A program made the translations under genes and the position numbers. From Marinithermofilum abyssi (GTDB lineage Bacteria; Bacillota; Bacilli; Thermoactinomycetales; DSM-45169), in contig NZ_BMHQ01000004.1 of the NCBI RefSeq assembly GCF_014641195.1, positions 62,001 to 126,000 on the forward strand: 64,000 bases of DNA, given 5' to 3'. Under the pieces are notes generated by a model that saw nothing but the letters and a program-made list of their open reading frames with translations, was not told where the DNA came from and did not search any database. Of this stretch, positions 34,967-44,439 are shown piece by piece (position 1 is the first letter of the stretch; every line of letters starts with the position of its first letter).

Positions 34967-36550
34967 ATGGATAAAAAGATTACGAGAAGGAAGTTTATGA
35001 CCTATTTGGGGGCAGGAACCGCGGCATTGATCGGTTCGGCCGCCGGTGTATATAAAGTGCTGGAAGCGGCGGATGCAACCCAAGCCGCCACAACGGCGGG
35101 TACACCCAAGGGTATACCTTTTCAACCGATCTCTCCTTCCGACAAAGACGAATTGGTCTTGCCGAAAGGCTTTACGTATGATGTCGTAGCTGCTTGGGGC
35201 GATGACATCGGCAACGGGGAAAAATTCGGATTCAACTGCGACTTGACGGTGTATTTTCCCATCAATGGCTCTTCGGAACACGGCTTGCTGTGGGTGAACC
35301 ATGAGTACACCGGAGACGGAAAAATCTTCCTTTATCCAGAAAACACCCCGGAGGCTGAGAAGCACAAAATCGAGCAGTACAACCTCGGTGGATCGGTCAT
35401 CGAGATCAAGAAAGAAAAGGGTAAATGGGTGTTGGACAAGAAGTCCAAATACGCCCGTCGGATTACGGCTAACACTCCGATGGATCTAACCGGTCCGGCA
35501 CGCGGAGACAAAGCAGTCGGAGGCGTGGCCGAAGTGGAAGGAACGTATGCAAACTGCAGCGGCGGCCGCACCAAATGGGATACGGTGCTCACTTGTGAGG
35601 AAAACTTTGAAGAAGATGCCAAACGCTGGGGTCGCAACCTTACCCACTACGGCTGGGTCGTCGAAGTGGATCCCTTTGATCCCAAATCCAAGCCGAAAAA
35701 ACATACGGCGCTGGGACGATTCTCCCATGAAAATGCAGCAATGACGCTTTCCAAGGACAATCGGTTGGTCGTCTACATGGGTGATGACAAAGCGGATGAA
35801 CACTTCTACAAATTCGTTTCCAAAGGGAAATACGATCCGGCCAAAGGGAAAGGCAACAGCAAGTTGTTGGAAGAAGGAACCCTGTATGCAGCCAACTTGG
35901 AGGAAGGAAAATGGTTGCCGCTGGATCTGGAAAAGTCTCCGAAGTTGAAGGAGAAGTTCAGCACCCAGGGCGAAGTGTTGGTGAACGCCCGAGAGGCGGC
36001 CAAACTGCTGGGAGCAACACCGCTGGATCGTCCGGAAGATGTGGAGGTAAATCCGGTGGACGGATGCCCCTACCTTGCCTTGACAAACAATGTGGCACGC
36101 GGCAACTACTATGGCCAGATCCTTCGCTTCATCGAAGACGGAAAAGATGCTGCGTCGGAAACTTTCTCCTTTGATGTATTTGCTGTCGGCGGACCGAAGA
36201 GCGGATTTGCTTGCCCCGATAACATCTGCTTCGATAAAAAAGGGAACCTGTGGCTCTTCTGCGACATGTCTTCCGACAAGTTGAACCAAGAAGGTCCCTA
36301 TGAAACCTTCAAAAACAACGGCGCGTTTTTCATCCCGACCCAGGGGCCGAACAAAGGAGATGCCTTCCAATTTGCATCCGGCCCCGTGCAATGTGAAATG
36401 ACGGGTCCGTGGTTTACTCCGGATGAGAAAACCCTCTTTATTGCGGTACAACATCCGGGTGAAGAAACCACCGACCTGAACAATCCCACCAGCCGTTGGC
36501 CTTATGGGGATACCCCGAAACCTGCGGTGGTGGCAGTCCGGGGGTTTTAA
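34967..36550 (+). CDS. phoX: PhoX-family alkaline phosphatase (DUF839), Tat-exported
   Basis: 527 residues. The N-terminus is a Tat signal with the twin arginines R7-R8 (TRRKFM), a hydrophobic stretch and an Ala-rich cleavage region near residue 35. The rest fits PhoX/DUF839 beta-propeller phosphatases, Ca/Fe-dependent enzymes that release phosphate from monoesters outside the membrane (LLWVNHEYTG, TVLTCEENFEE, GRFSHENAAMTLSKDNRLVVYMGDDKADEHFYKFV, RPEDVEVNPVDG). A PHO box lies upstream and a tatA gene follows four bases after the stop. Confidence 0.88.
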   Translation: MDKKITRRKFMTYLGAGTAALIGSAAGVYKVLEAADATQAATTAGTPKGIPFQPISPSDKDELVLPKGFTYDVVAAWGDDIGNGEKFGFNCDLTVYFPINGSSEHGLLWVNHEYTGDGKIFLYPENTPEAEKHKIEQYNLGGSVIEIKKEKGKWVLDKKSKYARRITANTPMDLTGPARGDKAVGGVAEVEGTYANCSGGRTKWDTVLTCEENFEEDAKRWGRNLTHYGWVVEVDPFDPKSKPKKHTALGRFSHENAAMTLSKDNRLVVYMGDDKADEHFYKFVSKGKYDPAKGKGNSKLLEEGTLYAANLEEGKWLPLDLEKSPKLKEKFSTQGEVLVNAREAAKLLGATPLDRPEDVEVNPVDGCPYLALTNNVARGNYYGQILRFIEDGKDAASETFSFDVFAVGGPKSGFACPDNICFDKKGNLWLFCDMSSDKLNQEGPYETFKNNGAFFIPTQGPNKGDAFQFASGPVQCEMTGPWFTPDEKTLFIAVQHPGEETTDLNNPTSRWPYGDTPKPAVVAVRGF

Positions 36551-36553
36551 CCG

Positions 36554-36772
36554 ATGCTAACCAATATTGGACTTCCGGGGCTCATCCTCATCCTGTTGCT
36601 GGCGCTGATCCTCTTCGGACCCAAGCGCTTGCCGGAGATGGGACGGGCCTTCGGCCGAACCATTAAGGAATTCAAGGAATCTACATCGGGAATTTTCAGT
36701 GACGATGACAAAAAGGAAGAAAAGAAAAAAGAAGCGGCAACAGATCAGAAAGATTCTTCCAAAAGGATCTGA
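36554..36772 (+). CDS. tatA: Sec-independent translocase TatA/TatE
   Basis: 72 residues: a single N-terminal hydrophobic helix ([17 protein letters not shown]), the [14 protein letters not shown] hinge and amphipathic helix, and a Lys/Glu-rich tail. It forms the membrane pore for folded Tat substrates. It is co-transcribed with phoX, as phoD and tatAd are in Bacillus subtilis, so it is probably dedicated to the phosphatase. No tatC is in this window, so a TatC from elsewhere must serve it. Confidence 0.93.
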   Translation: MLTNIGLPGLILILLLALILFGPKRLPEMGRAFGRTIKEFKESTSGIFSDDDKKEEKKKEAATDQKDSSKRI

Positions 36773-36834
36773 ATTCCCGAGTATCAATCGATTCACCACT
36801 CCGCAAAAAACGAAAGCCAAACCGAGCAAAACAC

Positions 36835-36884
36835 AACGAAGCCCGGCACGGACTGTGATGTCACGTGCTGGGCTTCGTTTTTTC
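36835..36884. terminator. Bidirectional terminator between tatA and the yitT gene
   Basis: A 16-bp stem (36835-36850 with 36864-36879, one G-U pair) with a 13-base loop, followed by six T residues on the plus strand. It overlaps the end of the convergent gene. Confidence 0.85.
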
Positions 36885-37463
36885 CATCCAATAAGAGGGG
36901 TTCTTTTTCCAAAGAAGCAGGAGGGAGGTAGCCAAACCGGCACAGCTGACGGTCAAGAAGGTATACAGAATGCGCAGCGGATCAAAAAACCAGCTTCCGC
37001 AGGCGAGGATGCAGGTATCCCAGAGGAAGATCAGCAGCCCCGCATTCCATCGTTTATGTTGGGCAATCCATTGGGCCAGGAGATCGAGACCGCCGGTGCT
37101 GGTTTCACAACACATCATCAGTCCGACGCCGCACCCGATCAACAATCCGCCGATCAGCGCGCTGGGAAGGAGGCTCCAATCGAGCCACCCCCGCATAGGC
37201 TCCAACAGCTCGATCCATCCGGAAGAGATCAGCATGCCGTATAAGCCGCTGATCAGCATCTTTCGATTGACTATACTGAGAAAGATAAATACCGGCAGAC
37301 TTAACAGGATCATCGAACAACCGGTGTGCATCCCCCACAGATATTGCAGGATCAGAGCAATTCCCAAAATGCCCCCGTCCAACAGGCGGTGGGGGGTGAT
37401 AAACAGTTGCACTCCCAGCCCGATCAGACTGCCGCCGAGCCAGATCGTTCCGTGTCGGTACAT
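36861..37463 (-). CDS. YitT family membrane protein
   Basis: 200 residues, five hydrophobic segments. The start fits the YitT family (GTIWLGGSLIGLGVQLFITPHRLLDGGILGIALIL), and GCGVGLMMCCETSTGGLDLLAQW contains the family TGG motif. The usual C-terminal DUF2179 cytosolic domain is missing, so this is a short form. AGGGGATC precedes the ATG. Role unknown. Confidence 0.8.
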   Translation of the reverse strand: MYRHGTIWLGGSLIGLGVQLFITPHRLLDGGILGIALILQYLWGMHTGCSMILLSLPVFIFLSIVNRKMLISGLYGMLISSGWIELLEPMRGWLDWSLLPSALIGGLLIGCGVGLMMCCETSTGGLDLLAQWIAQHKRWNAGLLIFLWDTCILACGSWFFDPLRILYTFLTVSCAGLATSLLLLWKKNPSYWMEKTKPST

Positions 37464-37620
37464 ACGATCCCCTGCTTTTTTTCCTGATGTTATTTTTATA
37501 GGGTGTGTAACGTTGTCTCAGTCATGCGGGGAAGTTGTGTCGGAATCGGGAAATTCTTATCTCCGGGTATACTACGGTCTTGCCATGCCGAAGCTGGAAG
37601 CTGAAGGCGGGTGACAGGAT

Positions 37621-39420
37621 GTGGAGAAGAAAGATCGGAGACGCGGAATCCTGCTGGCTGTGCTGATGGTGGTTCTTTTTTCCATGATCGTCGTGCGATT
37701 GTACTGGATTCAGATGGTGACAGTACGCTCTTTTTCCCGTGAACAGGCGGATTTATTGACACAAGCGCAAGAACAGCAGAGCAAGGAATATGTAGTGGAC
37801 AGCGGGAGAGGAACGATCCTGGATCGAACGGGCCGGCCGCTCACAGGTGAACGGGGTTGGCGCGCCATTGTGTTTCCGCTGTCGGAACAGCAAGTAGCCG
37901 CTAATCGATCCAAAATGCAGAAGCTGACATCGATCCTCGGTTTTTCTTATCCCCAATTGGTTCGAAGCGTAACGAAAATACAAGCGCCTCAGGCACTGTC
38001 TTCGCCCGAAGGGGAAGAACTGCTGTTGACGCCATCCCAAGTGGAGCAGATTCGCAAGCTGAAGATCCCCGGAGTGTTCGTCATGCAATCGGATGATCGT
38101 TTTTCCGAACATCGACCCGCCCGGCAAGTCATCGGTCGGGTGGAGCGAAATCCCTTTTGGATCAAGGACCGGTATCCGGAGGAATGGGCAAAAGGAAAGT
38201 ACCATTCCAACTCCCGTGTCGGAGTGACCGGCTTGGAGTCGGCTTTCGAGCCGTTTTTACGCGGCGGTGAAGTCCGTACCTTTACCTATAAAAAAGATGG
38301 GCGTGGAAAGCCGCTGAACGGGTTTCAGGTGCGGGTCCGTGAAGAAAAGGATGGAAGCGCCCATCGACTGGTGACCACGCTGGATAAAGATGTGCAGCGA
38401 GCAGCTGAACAGGCGCTGGATGCAGAAGGCGTGAAAGAGGGAGCCGTCGTCGTTCAGGATATCTCTACGGGTGATGTGCTGGCGATGGCGAGCCGGCCGG
38501 GTTGGGAGGATGGCAACTCAGGGCAGAATCCCTGGGATAACCGGGCCCTGATGGAAGCCGTGCCGGGGTCCATTTTTAAAACGGTGGTAGCGGCAGCCGC
38601 TTTGGACACCGGCAAGGTGAAGCCCGATGAAACCTTTGTCTGTAAAGGGGAACTAGGTCGCTACGGAATGCGGGACCCCCGTCCGCACGGCCACGGAAAA
38701 CAAACTTTTACCGAAGCGTACGCCAACTCGTGCAATGTCGTCTTTGCCCAAGTGGCGGAACGGATCGGCGGGGATACGATCAATCAATATGCCCGCAAGA
38801 TGGGACTGGGTCAGCAAGTGATGTGGAAAGGACCGCTCGATAAGGAAAAAGAGTTTCGGCAACTCCCCCGGGAGCAAACAGGGATGATCCTATCCGACCC
38901 GGCGTTGCTGAAGGATACGGGGGCAGTTATGCAAACGGCGATCGGGCAACGGGATGTGAAAATGACCCCCTTGCAAGCAGCCAACATGGTGACGGCGCTC
39001 TTTCATCGAGGAAAGACGCCCAACCCGCGGATTGTGAAGGAGATTCAAGATTCGAACGGCAAAGTAATTCACCGCTTTCCCCTTCATATTTTGCAGGCGG
39101 ATCATCCCATCGGGACACGGGCTTTGGAGCAGGTGAGGATGATGATGCGTTCCGCCGTCATCAAGGGAACAGCCCAGTCGCTGCAAGGAGCGAAGTGGGC
39201 ATTGGCCGCCAAGACAGGCACTGCACAAGTAGGTCCGAAAGAAAACCGTTTCAATAAATGGATGATCGGATTCGGACCTGTCGAACGGCCTATCGTCGTG
39301 GTATCGGTCGTGATCCGTTCAGTACCCGACAGCAAAGATATCCGTGCTCACACCGTATTCAAACGGGTGATGGATGGAATCGCTTCGTTGGAAAAGACCT
39401 CAACAAACCGGAAGTCATAA
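37621..39420 (+). CDS. Class B penicillin-binding protein (PbpI/PbpA-type transpeptidase)
   Basis: 599 residues: an N-terminal membrane anchor (GILLAVLMVVLFSMIVV), a dimerisation/pedestal domain, and a transpeptidase domain with SxxK at S317-K320 (PGSIFKTV), SxN at S370-N372 (ANSCNVVF) and KTGTA at K531. It cross-links peptidoglycan. The size and lack of PASTA repeats resemble the PbpI/SpoVD-like group used in sporulation-stage wall synthesis. GTG 37621 is the first in-frame start. A terminator overlaps its stop codon. Confidence 0.88.
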   Translation: MEKKDRRRGILLAVLMVVLFSMIVVRLYWIQMVTVRSFSREQADLLTQAQEQQSKEYVVDSGRGTILDRTGRPLTGERGWRAIVFPLSEQQVAANRSKMQKLTSILGFSYPQLVRSVTKIQAPQALSSPEGEELLLTPSQVEQIRKLKIPGVFVMQSDDRFSEHRPARQVIGRVERNPFWIKDRYPEEWAKGKYHSNSRVGVTGLESAFEPFLRGGEVRTFTYKKDGRGKPLNGFQVRVREEKDGSAHRLVTTLDKDVQRAAEQALDAEGVKEGAVVVQDISTGDVLAMASRPGWEDGNSGQNPWDNRALMEAVPGSIFKTVVAAAALDTGKVKPDETFVCKGELGRYGMRDPRPHGHGKQTFTEAYANSCNVVFAQVAERIGGDTINQYARKMGLGQQVMWKGPLDKEKEFRQLPREQTGMILSDPALLKDTGAVMQTAIGQRDVKMTPLQAANMVTALFHRGKTPNPRIVKEIQDSNGKVIHRFPLHILQADHPIGTRALEQVRMMMRSAVIKGTAQSLQGAKWALAAKTGTAQVGPKENRFNKWMIGFGPVERPIVVVSVVIRSVPDSKDIRAHTVFKRVMDGIASLEKTSTNRKS

Positions 39421-39434
39421 AGCTTCCGGTTTTT
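39407..39434 (+). terminator. Terminator overlapping the penicillin-binding-protein stop
   Basis: ACCGGAAG (39407-39414) pairs with CTTCCGGT (39423-39430), followed by TTTT. The loop contains the TAA stop. Confidence 0.85.
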
Positions 39435-39673
39435 CATTGGTGTTATTTTCCGAGACACTGAGAAAGGGCTGTCGCTCCAATCAGCGGATTCCGACAAAAA
39501 GAGGGACCATCCGGGGGTGTTACCGGACCAAGGTGGTTATCGACGGTGATATACTGCACAGTGAAACGGCTCATTTTTCTGTTTGTGTAAGGAGCAACAG
39601 GGTCTTGTTTTTTTCGGCTGATGAACGATATAGTGGTCATAACATTCGAAAAGGATGGAAGAGGTGAACCGAT

Positions 39674-40462
39674 TTGTCGACCGTGATCTATCAGGTGGAC
39701 GCCTTCGCAGAGGCTCCTTTTACCGGGAATCCTGCGGCGGTTTGTGTCATGGGGCAACCAGCGAGTGAAAAATGGATGCAACAGGTTGCCCAAGAGATGA
39801 ACCTTTCGGAGACGGCTTTTTTGTATCCGATCGATGAAGGATACTCTCTGCGCTGGTTTACCCCGGAAGCGGAAGTGGACCTGTGCGGGCATGCTACATT
39901 GGCAAGCGCTCATATTCTTTGGGAAACAGGGATGTTGAATGAATCGGTTGCCGCTCGATTTTTCACAAGGAGCGGATGGTTGACGGCGGAACGGAACGGG
40001 GAGTGGATACGGATGGATTTTCCCGCAGACGTGCCGAAGACAACGGCTTCTCCTGTGGACTTGGAATCCGCGTTGGATGTTTCAGCTGTACAGGTGAGTA
40101 AAGGGATGGATTGGCTGATCGAGTTGGAAGATGAACAGGTGCTGTGTGAGCTGAACCCGGACCTGCACCGCCTGGCCCCTCTCTTTGACACGGCTCGGGG
40201 ACTCGTTGTAACCTGTCGCAGCAATCACCCGAATCGGGATATCGTTTCCCGAGCCTTTTATTCGGACCTGGGCGTACTGGAAGATCCGGTCACCGGGTCG
40301 GCTCACTGTATGTTGGCCCCTTATTGGCAAAACAAACTGGGGAAGTCTGAGCTCACAGGGTATCAGGCTTCCAAACGCGGCGGCGTGGTACGGATGGAAG
40401 TGCAAGGGGAGCGGGTGTTGCTGTACGGAAAAGCGGTCACAGTCATGAAAGGGAGCTTTTGA
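39674..40462 (+). CDS. PhzF family isomerase
   Basis: 262 residues with the PhzF hallmark opening VYQVDAFAEAPFTGNPAAVC, general acid/base Glu46 in NLSETAFL, LRWFTPEAEVDLCGHATLASAHILWE and DPVTGSAHCMLAPYW. PhzF proteins are diaminopimelate-epimerase-fold isomerases. No other phenazine genes are near, so this is a family call, not a phenazine pathway. TTG 39674 follows GGAAGAGGTG. Confidence 0.88.
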   Translation: MSTVIYQVDAFAEAPFTGNPAAVCVMGQPASEKWMQQVAQEMNLSETAFLYPIDEGYSLRWFTPEAEVDLCGHATLASAHILWETGMLNESVAARFFTRSGWLTAERNGEWIRMDFPADVPKTTASPVDLESALDVSAVQVSKGMDWLIELEDEQVLCELNPDLHRLAPLFDTARGLVVTCRSNHPNRDIVSRAFYSDLGVLEDPVTGSAHCMLAPYWQNKLGKSELTGYQASKRGGVVRMEVQGERVLLYGKAVTVMKGSF

Positions 40463-40725
40463 CTGCTGTGAAAAAAGATGTCGCAATGAGTTGAAAGGCA
40501 ACGTAAGAGAGGGAGAACGGGCTAGGGCGTATCTGGTCTTTCAATCGAGGGAGAGGGTCGTGTGATTGGCGAAGGTCCGTTGCACTCACAGAGTACAAGT
40601 CTCGCCAAGGTCGCTCCGCTCCCTGGTCTCGCTATGCGCTTTTTGCAAGAGATCGGAGACGGCCACACCGGAACCCCTATAACCATTGATCAGACAGACC
40701 CTAAACGGCTTGGGGAGGAACAAGA

Positions 40726-41358
40726 ATGGACTGGACGCACCTGATCTATTTTGTCGGGGTTTCCGTCATGCTGACGTTGATGCCCGGGCCGGATATCTTG
40801 TTTGTGATTACCCAAAGCATCGCCAAAAGCCGCAGAGAAGGCATTGCCGTCGCATTCGGACTATGTACGGGGTTAATCGTCCATACATCGGCAGCAGCGC
40901 TGGGAATTTCAGCGATCTTCCATCAATCGGCCCTTGCCTTTCAAGTGCTGAAAATCGCAGGGGGGATCTATCTTTTTTACCTGGCCTATCAGGCATGGAG
41001 GGAACGCGGAGAAACCCAAACGCCGGAGCTGGCTTCGGAAATAAAGGAAAACTGGGGGGCCATGTATTGGCGCGGGATCTGGATGAATCTCTTAAACCCC
41101 AAAGTCTCCCTCTTCTTTTTGGCCTTCTTGCCGCAGTTCGTAACTGCGAAGGACGGGGCCATTCCCTTGCAGATGCTGTTGCTGGGAGCCCTGTTCATCA
41201 TCCAAGCGTTGTTGATCTTTGTGTTTGTGTCGCTGTTTGCTCACCGTGTGGGCCGGGTGCTGACACGGCAAGGACAGAGGATGAAATGGGTGAATCAAGT
41301 CAAAGCGGGGATTTATGCCCTGCTCGGGATGGGGTTGATTTTGGAAGGAAAGGATTAA
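40726..41358 (+). CDS. LysE/RhtB-family amino-acid exporter
   Basis: 210 residues, six hydrophobic segments, with the family start FVGVSVMLTLMPGPDILFVITQSIAKSRREGIAVAFG and WRGIWMNLLNPKVSLFFLAFLPQFV. It exports an amino acid or analogue; homoserine, threonine or lysine are typical for the family. Its position beside the ectoine genes, convergent to ectD, is suggestive but proves nothing. GGGGAGGA precedes the ATG. Confidence 0.88.
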   Translation: MDWTHLIYFVGVSVMLTLMPGPDILFVITQSIAKSRREGIAVAFGLCTGLIVHTSAAALGISAIFHQSALAFQVLKIAGGIYLFYLAYQAWRERGETQTPELASEIKENWGAMYWRGIWMNLLNPKVSLFFLAFLPQFVTAKDGAIPLQMLLLGALFIIQALLIFVFVSLFAHRVGRVLTRQGQRMKWVNQVKAGIYALLGMGLILEGKD

Positions 41359-41363
41359 AAAAC

Positions 41364-41387
41364 GCCGCAGAACTAAATGCCTGCGGC
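41364..41387. terminator. Terminator between the LysE gene and ectD
   Basis: GCCGCAG (41364-41370), 10-base loop, CTGCGGC (41381-41387). The minus-strand copy is followed by six T residues, so it mainly ends the ectD transcript; it could also slow the plus-strand transcript. Confidence 0.8.
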
Positions 41388-41403
41388 TGTTTACTTCTTC
41401 CCG

Positions 41404-42339
41404 TTATCCTGTCTTCTTGCTAGACATGTCTACTTTTTCCGCCGGTTTATCCAGTTCCGGTGTTTGGGTGGTCCGGTTGGCGAGGAATTCCGGACGGGGT
41501 TTCTGACCGGAAAAAGGTTTCACTAAGGCATTTTCTACACTGTTGTACACGAAGAAGACATTGCTTCGGGGTTCCGGGCTGATGTTGCCGCTGGAACCGT
41601 GCATGGTGTTGCACTCAAACAGGAGCAGGGAACCGGCGGGGCCGGTGGCGGTAGTGATGCCGCCTTTTTTCACGAGCCAGGAGAGGCTGTCGTGGTCGGG
41701 AACGCCCAGCTCTTGTTTTTTCAACGAGGTTTTATAGTTATCCTCGGGAGTTTCCCCAACGCAAGAGACGAAATAGTTGTGCGATCCCGGCACCAGCATG
41801 AGCGGGCCGTTGTAGGAGTGGTTATCGGTCAACAGGATGGAGCAGCTGACCGCCCGCATGCGCGGCATCCCGTCTTCCACGTGCCAGGTTTCAAAGTCCG
41901 AATGCCAGTAGAATTCTTTACCTTTGAACCCCGGTTTAAAATTGATCCGAAACTGGTGAACATAAACATCACTACCGAGCAATTGCTGGATCATATACGT
42001 GATCCGGGGATCCCTTGCCAAGTCGTGAAAGAGTTCATTTTTGCGGTGTGCGTCAAAAATGGACCGAATCTCTTGGCTTCCGGGTTCCCGGATTACCTCG
42101 GGAGAGGCATTGTGTTTATTCTCTTGCCAGAGACGATCTAGTTCGACGCGCATCTTCTTTACTTCTTGAGGAGAAAAGAAGTTTTTCAGCAAGAGAAAAC
42201 CGTTTTTCTCATATTCTTTCAACTGCTGTTCATTCAACGGGCCTTCCTTGGCCGACTGTTTATCACCGTGAATCACTGGGTCCTTTCGTTCCAGAATCTT
42301 CGGCTTTTGATACACCCGAGAGGGATACAGATCCTTCAC
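41404..42339 (-). CDS. ectD: Ectoine 5-hydroxylase
   Basis: A 311-residue Fe(II)/2-oxoglutarate dioxygenase that converts ectoine to 5-hydroxyectoine. The iron triad is visible as H146-x-D148 in WHSDFETWH and H247 in NTMHGSSGN. The EctD signature [23 protein letters not shown] is intact, and so is the start KDLYPSR. GTG 42339 follows AGGAGTGATC; the frame runs 50 codons further up without similarity to the family. It is 312 bases after ectC with an inverted repeat between, so it may have its own control. Confidence 0.95.
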   Translation of the reverse strand: MKDLYPSRVYQKPKILERKDPVIHGDKQSAKEGPLNEQQLKEYEKNGFLLLKNFFSPQEVKKMRVELDRLWQENKHNASPEVIREPGSQEIRSIFDAHRKNELFHDLARDPRITYMIQQLLGSDVYVHQFRINFKPGFKGKEFYWHSDFETWHVEDGMPRMRAVSCSILLTDNHSYNGPLMLVPGSHNYFVSCVGETPEDNYKTSLKKQELGVPDHDSLSWLVKKGGITTATGPAGSLLLFECNTMHGSSGNISPEPRSNVFFVYNSVENALVKPFSGQKPRPEFLANRTTQTPELDKPAEKVDMSSKKTG

Positions 42340-42471
42340 GTTGATCACTCCTGTATGAATGCTAATTTGATCAATCCATGCATACTGGAAGTGTCTCAGC
42401 GAGAAGAGGCTATGCCGTACCTCGTCAGCGATGTTCCTGAACCGGTAACATTGATATTGTGAGGAAGACAG

Positions 42472-42508
42472 CCGGATCGATGAATGCAAAGGGGGGATAT
42501 CGATCCGG
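42472..42508. promoter_or_regulatory. Perfect inverted repeat between ectC and ectD
   Basis: CCGGATCGAT (42472-42481) and ATCGATCCGG (42499-42508), a 10-bp perfect repeat around 17 bases. No T-run follows in the ectC-to-ectD direction, so it is either an operator or an RNA processing hairpin. Confidence 0.5.
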
Positions 42509-42651
42509 TGTCCTCCGCTATGCCCTGAAATTGTACACGACAGAAAAAGATGTTTAGACGATCATGATATCACGGGTTGGTTTTCCTCTCTTGCTTCCTT
42601 GTCAATGACAGAAGAGCGCGTGGAGAAACCCATCTGGCATTCAGCTTTCTA

Positions 42652-43038
42652 TCAGTCTTCCAACAGCGGATAGGCGCCGTCTTCGTCGTGGGTTTCCCGT
42701 CCGGTACAAGGAGGATTGAAGACGCAGATCATACGCATATCCGTTTTGGCACGCAACTGGTGCCGATCGTGATTATTCAGGCAGTACAAGGTACCGTCCT
42801 TGATGGGATGCACCTTGCCGGTTTCCAGTTCTTCCACTTCCCCTTCACCTTCCACACAATAAACGGCTTCGATGTGGTTTTTGTACCACATGGTAGTGGT
42901 GGTGCCGGCTTTAATGATGGTGTCGTGCATCGAGAAGCCCACGTTGTCTTTTTTCAGGAGCAGACGGCGGCTGGTCCAGGTCTCTCCTTTGACTTCTCCA
43001 TCGGTACCGATCAAGTCTTCCAATTGTTTGACGATCAT
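42652..43038 (-). CDS. ectC: L-ectoine synthase
   Basis: A 128-residue cupin that closes the ring of N-gamma-acetyl-L-2,4-diaminobutyrate to ectoine. Conserved EctC parts are GFSMHDTIIKAGTTTTMWYKNHIEAVYCVEGEGEVEE, DGTLYCLNNHDRHQLRA and MICVFNPPCTGRETHDEDGAYPL. The length is standard. It is the third gene of the ectABC run, 57 bases after ectB. Confidence 0.97.
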   Translation of the reverse strand: MIVKQLEDLIGTDGEVKGETWTSRRLLLKKDNVGFSMHDTIIKAGTTTTMWYKNHIEAVYCVEGEGEVEELETGKVHPIKDGTLYCLNNHDRHQLRAKTDMRMICVFNPPCTGRETHDEDGAYPLLED

Positions 43039-43095
43039 GTCAGATTCCTCGCTTCCATGTTTTTTTCGTTAGAAGAAGAGTGTTTTCCGCGTTTA

Positions 43096-44409
43096 TTAGA
43101 GATTTTTAATCGCTTCCTGGATGCTTTTTTCCAGAATGGACAGACCTTTCTCCAATCCCTCATCGTCGATAATCAGCGGGGGCATCACCTTAACCACTTC
43201 GCTGTCCGGCCCGGATGTTTCCATGATCAGGCCCCGTTTGAAGGCGGCTTTGCATATCTGATCCGCTAAGCCTTCCACTTCGACAGCCAGCCCTTGCATC
43301 AAGCCGCGACCGCGGACTTCACCGCGCAACTGCGGATACTTCTCCACCAGCTGTTTAAGGAACTGGTGTACCTTTTCCCCTTTCCGTTGGGTCTCCTTGG
43401 CGAATTCGTCGGTTTCCCAGTAGCGCAGGGCTTCCGTGGCGGCAATAAAAGCCAGGTTGTGACCGCGGAAGGTGCCGTTGTGTTCACCAGGCGCCCATTT
43501 GTCGTATTGCGGCTTGATGAGGGTGAGTGCCAAGGGCAATCCGTAAGCCCCGATCGATTTGGACAGACAGACGATATCCGGTTCGATGCCAGCGGGTTCA
43601 AAGCTGAAGAAGGGACCGGTCCGGCCGCAGCCCACTTGAACATCGTCGATGATCAGCAGGATATCGAAGCGGCGGCAGACTTCTTCGATCCGTTTCAGCC
43701 ATTCGAACCGGGCGACATTGATGCCCCCTTCACCCTGCACGGTTTCCAGAATGATGGCGGCAGGCAGGTCCAAGCCGCTTCCCTTGTCTTCCAGATACCG
43801 TTCCAGCAAGGTGACGGAGTCCAGCTCGTCGTCAAAGTAGTTGTCAAAGGGCATGGAAACGCTGTGGTTAAGAGGAACCCCTGCGCCGTGACGCTTAAAG
43901 GAGTTACCCGTGATCGACAAAGAGCCGAGCGTCATGCCGTGAAAGGCGTTGGTAAAGCTGATGACGGTTTCCCGCCCCGTGATTTTCCGGGCTAGCTTCA
44001 GGGCGCTTTCCACGGTGTTGGTTCCGGTGGGTCCCGGAAACATCACCTTGTAATCCAATCCCCGCGGTTTCAAAATGACTTCGTGAAATCGTTCGAGAAA
44101 CCGCTCCTTGGCCGAAGTGGCCATATCTAGGCTGTGGACAATACCGTCATCGGCGATGTAGTCCAGCAGTTTTTGCTTGATGTGGGGATCGTTGTGTCCG
44201 TAGTTCAAGGCACCCGCACCAGCGAAAAAATCAATAAATTCGTTGCCTTGGGTGTCCCACAGTTTATATCCTTTTGCTTTGGTGAAAATCGTCGGGAAAC
44301 TGCGGCAGTAACTGCGGACTTCGGATTCCAACTGTTCAAATACGCTCATATCGGTTTGGATCGTCTTGTCGCTCTTGTCAACTTCCAAGGTTTCAGATGC
44401 TTGTAGCAA
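43096..44409 (-). CDS. ectB: L-2,4-diaminobutyrate aminotransferase
   Basis: A 437-residue class III PLP aminotransferase that makes L-2,4-diaminobutyrate from aspartate semialdehyde and glutamate. Markers are [56 protein letters not shown] and the PLP Lys284 in [17 protein letters not shown] 44409 lies 11 bases after AGGAGG; the internal ATG 20 codons later has none. The reaction is reversible, so it could also supply the transamination step that is otherwise missing from the breakdown genes. Confidence 0.96.
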   Translation of the reverse strand: MLQASETLEVDKSDKTIQTDMSVFEQLESEVRSYCRSFPTIFTKAKGYKLWDTQGNEFIDFFAGAGALNYGHNDPHIKQKLLDYIADDGIVHSLDMATSAKERFLERFHEVILKPRGLDYKVMFPGPTGTNTVESALKLARKITGRETVISFTNAFHGMTLGSLSITGNSFKRHGAGVPLNHSVSMPFDNYFDDELDSVTLLERYLEDKGSGLDLPAAIILETVQGEGGINVARFEWLKRIEEVCRRFDILLIIDDVQVGCGRTGPFFSFEPAGIEPDIVCLSKSIGAYGLPLALTLIKPQYDKWAPGEHNGTFRGHNLAFIAATEALRYWETDEFAKETQRKGEKVHQFLKQLVEKYPQLRGEVRGRGLMQGLAVEVEGLADQICKAAFKRGLIMETSGPDSEVVKVMPPLIIDDEGLEKGLSILEKSIQEAIKNL

Positions 44410-44439
44410 GGTTTTACATACCTCCTATAGGTGTGGGGA

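Noticed and set aside
39674-40462. A phenazine pathway suggested by PhzF
   Set aside because: No other phz genes are present; PhzF-like isomerases are widespread outside phenazine producers.
40463-40725. Possible short genes between the phzF-like and lysE-like genes
   Set aside because: Small frames only, no ribosome site or family match; the stretch is left unannotated.
42340-42489. A 50-codon N-terminal extension of EctD
   Set aside because: EctD proteins begin at the KDLYPSR region; GTG 42339 has a good ribosome site and the extension has no similarity.
42577-43269. Long plus-strand frames across ectC and ectB
   Set aside because: They are antisense to confidently identified ectoine genes and show repetitive, low-information protein sequence.
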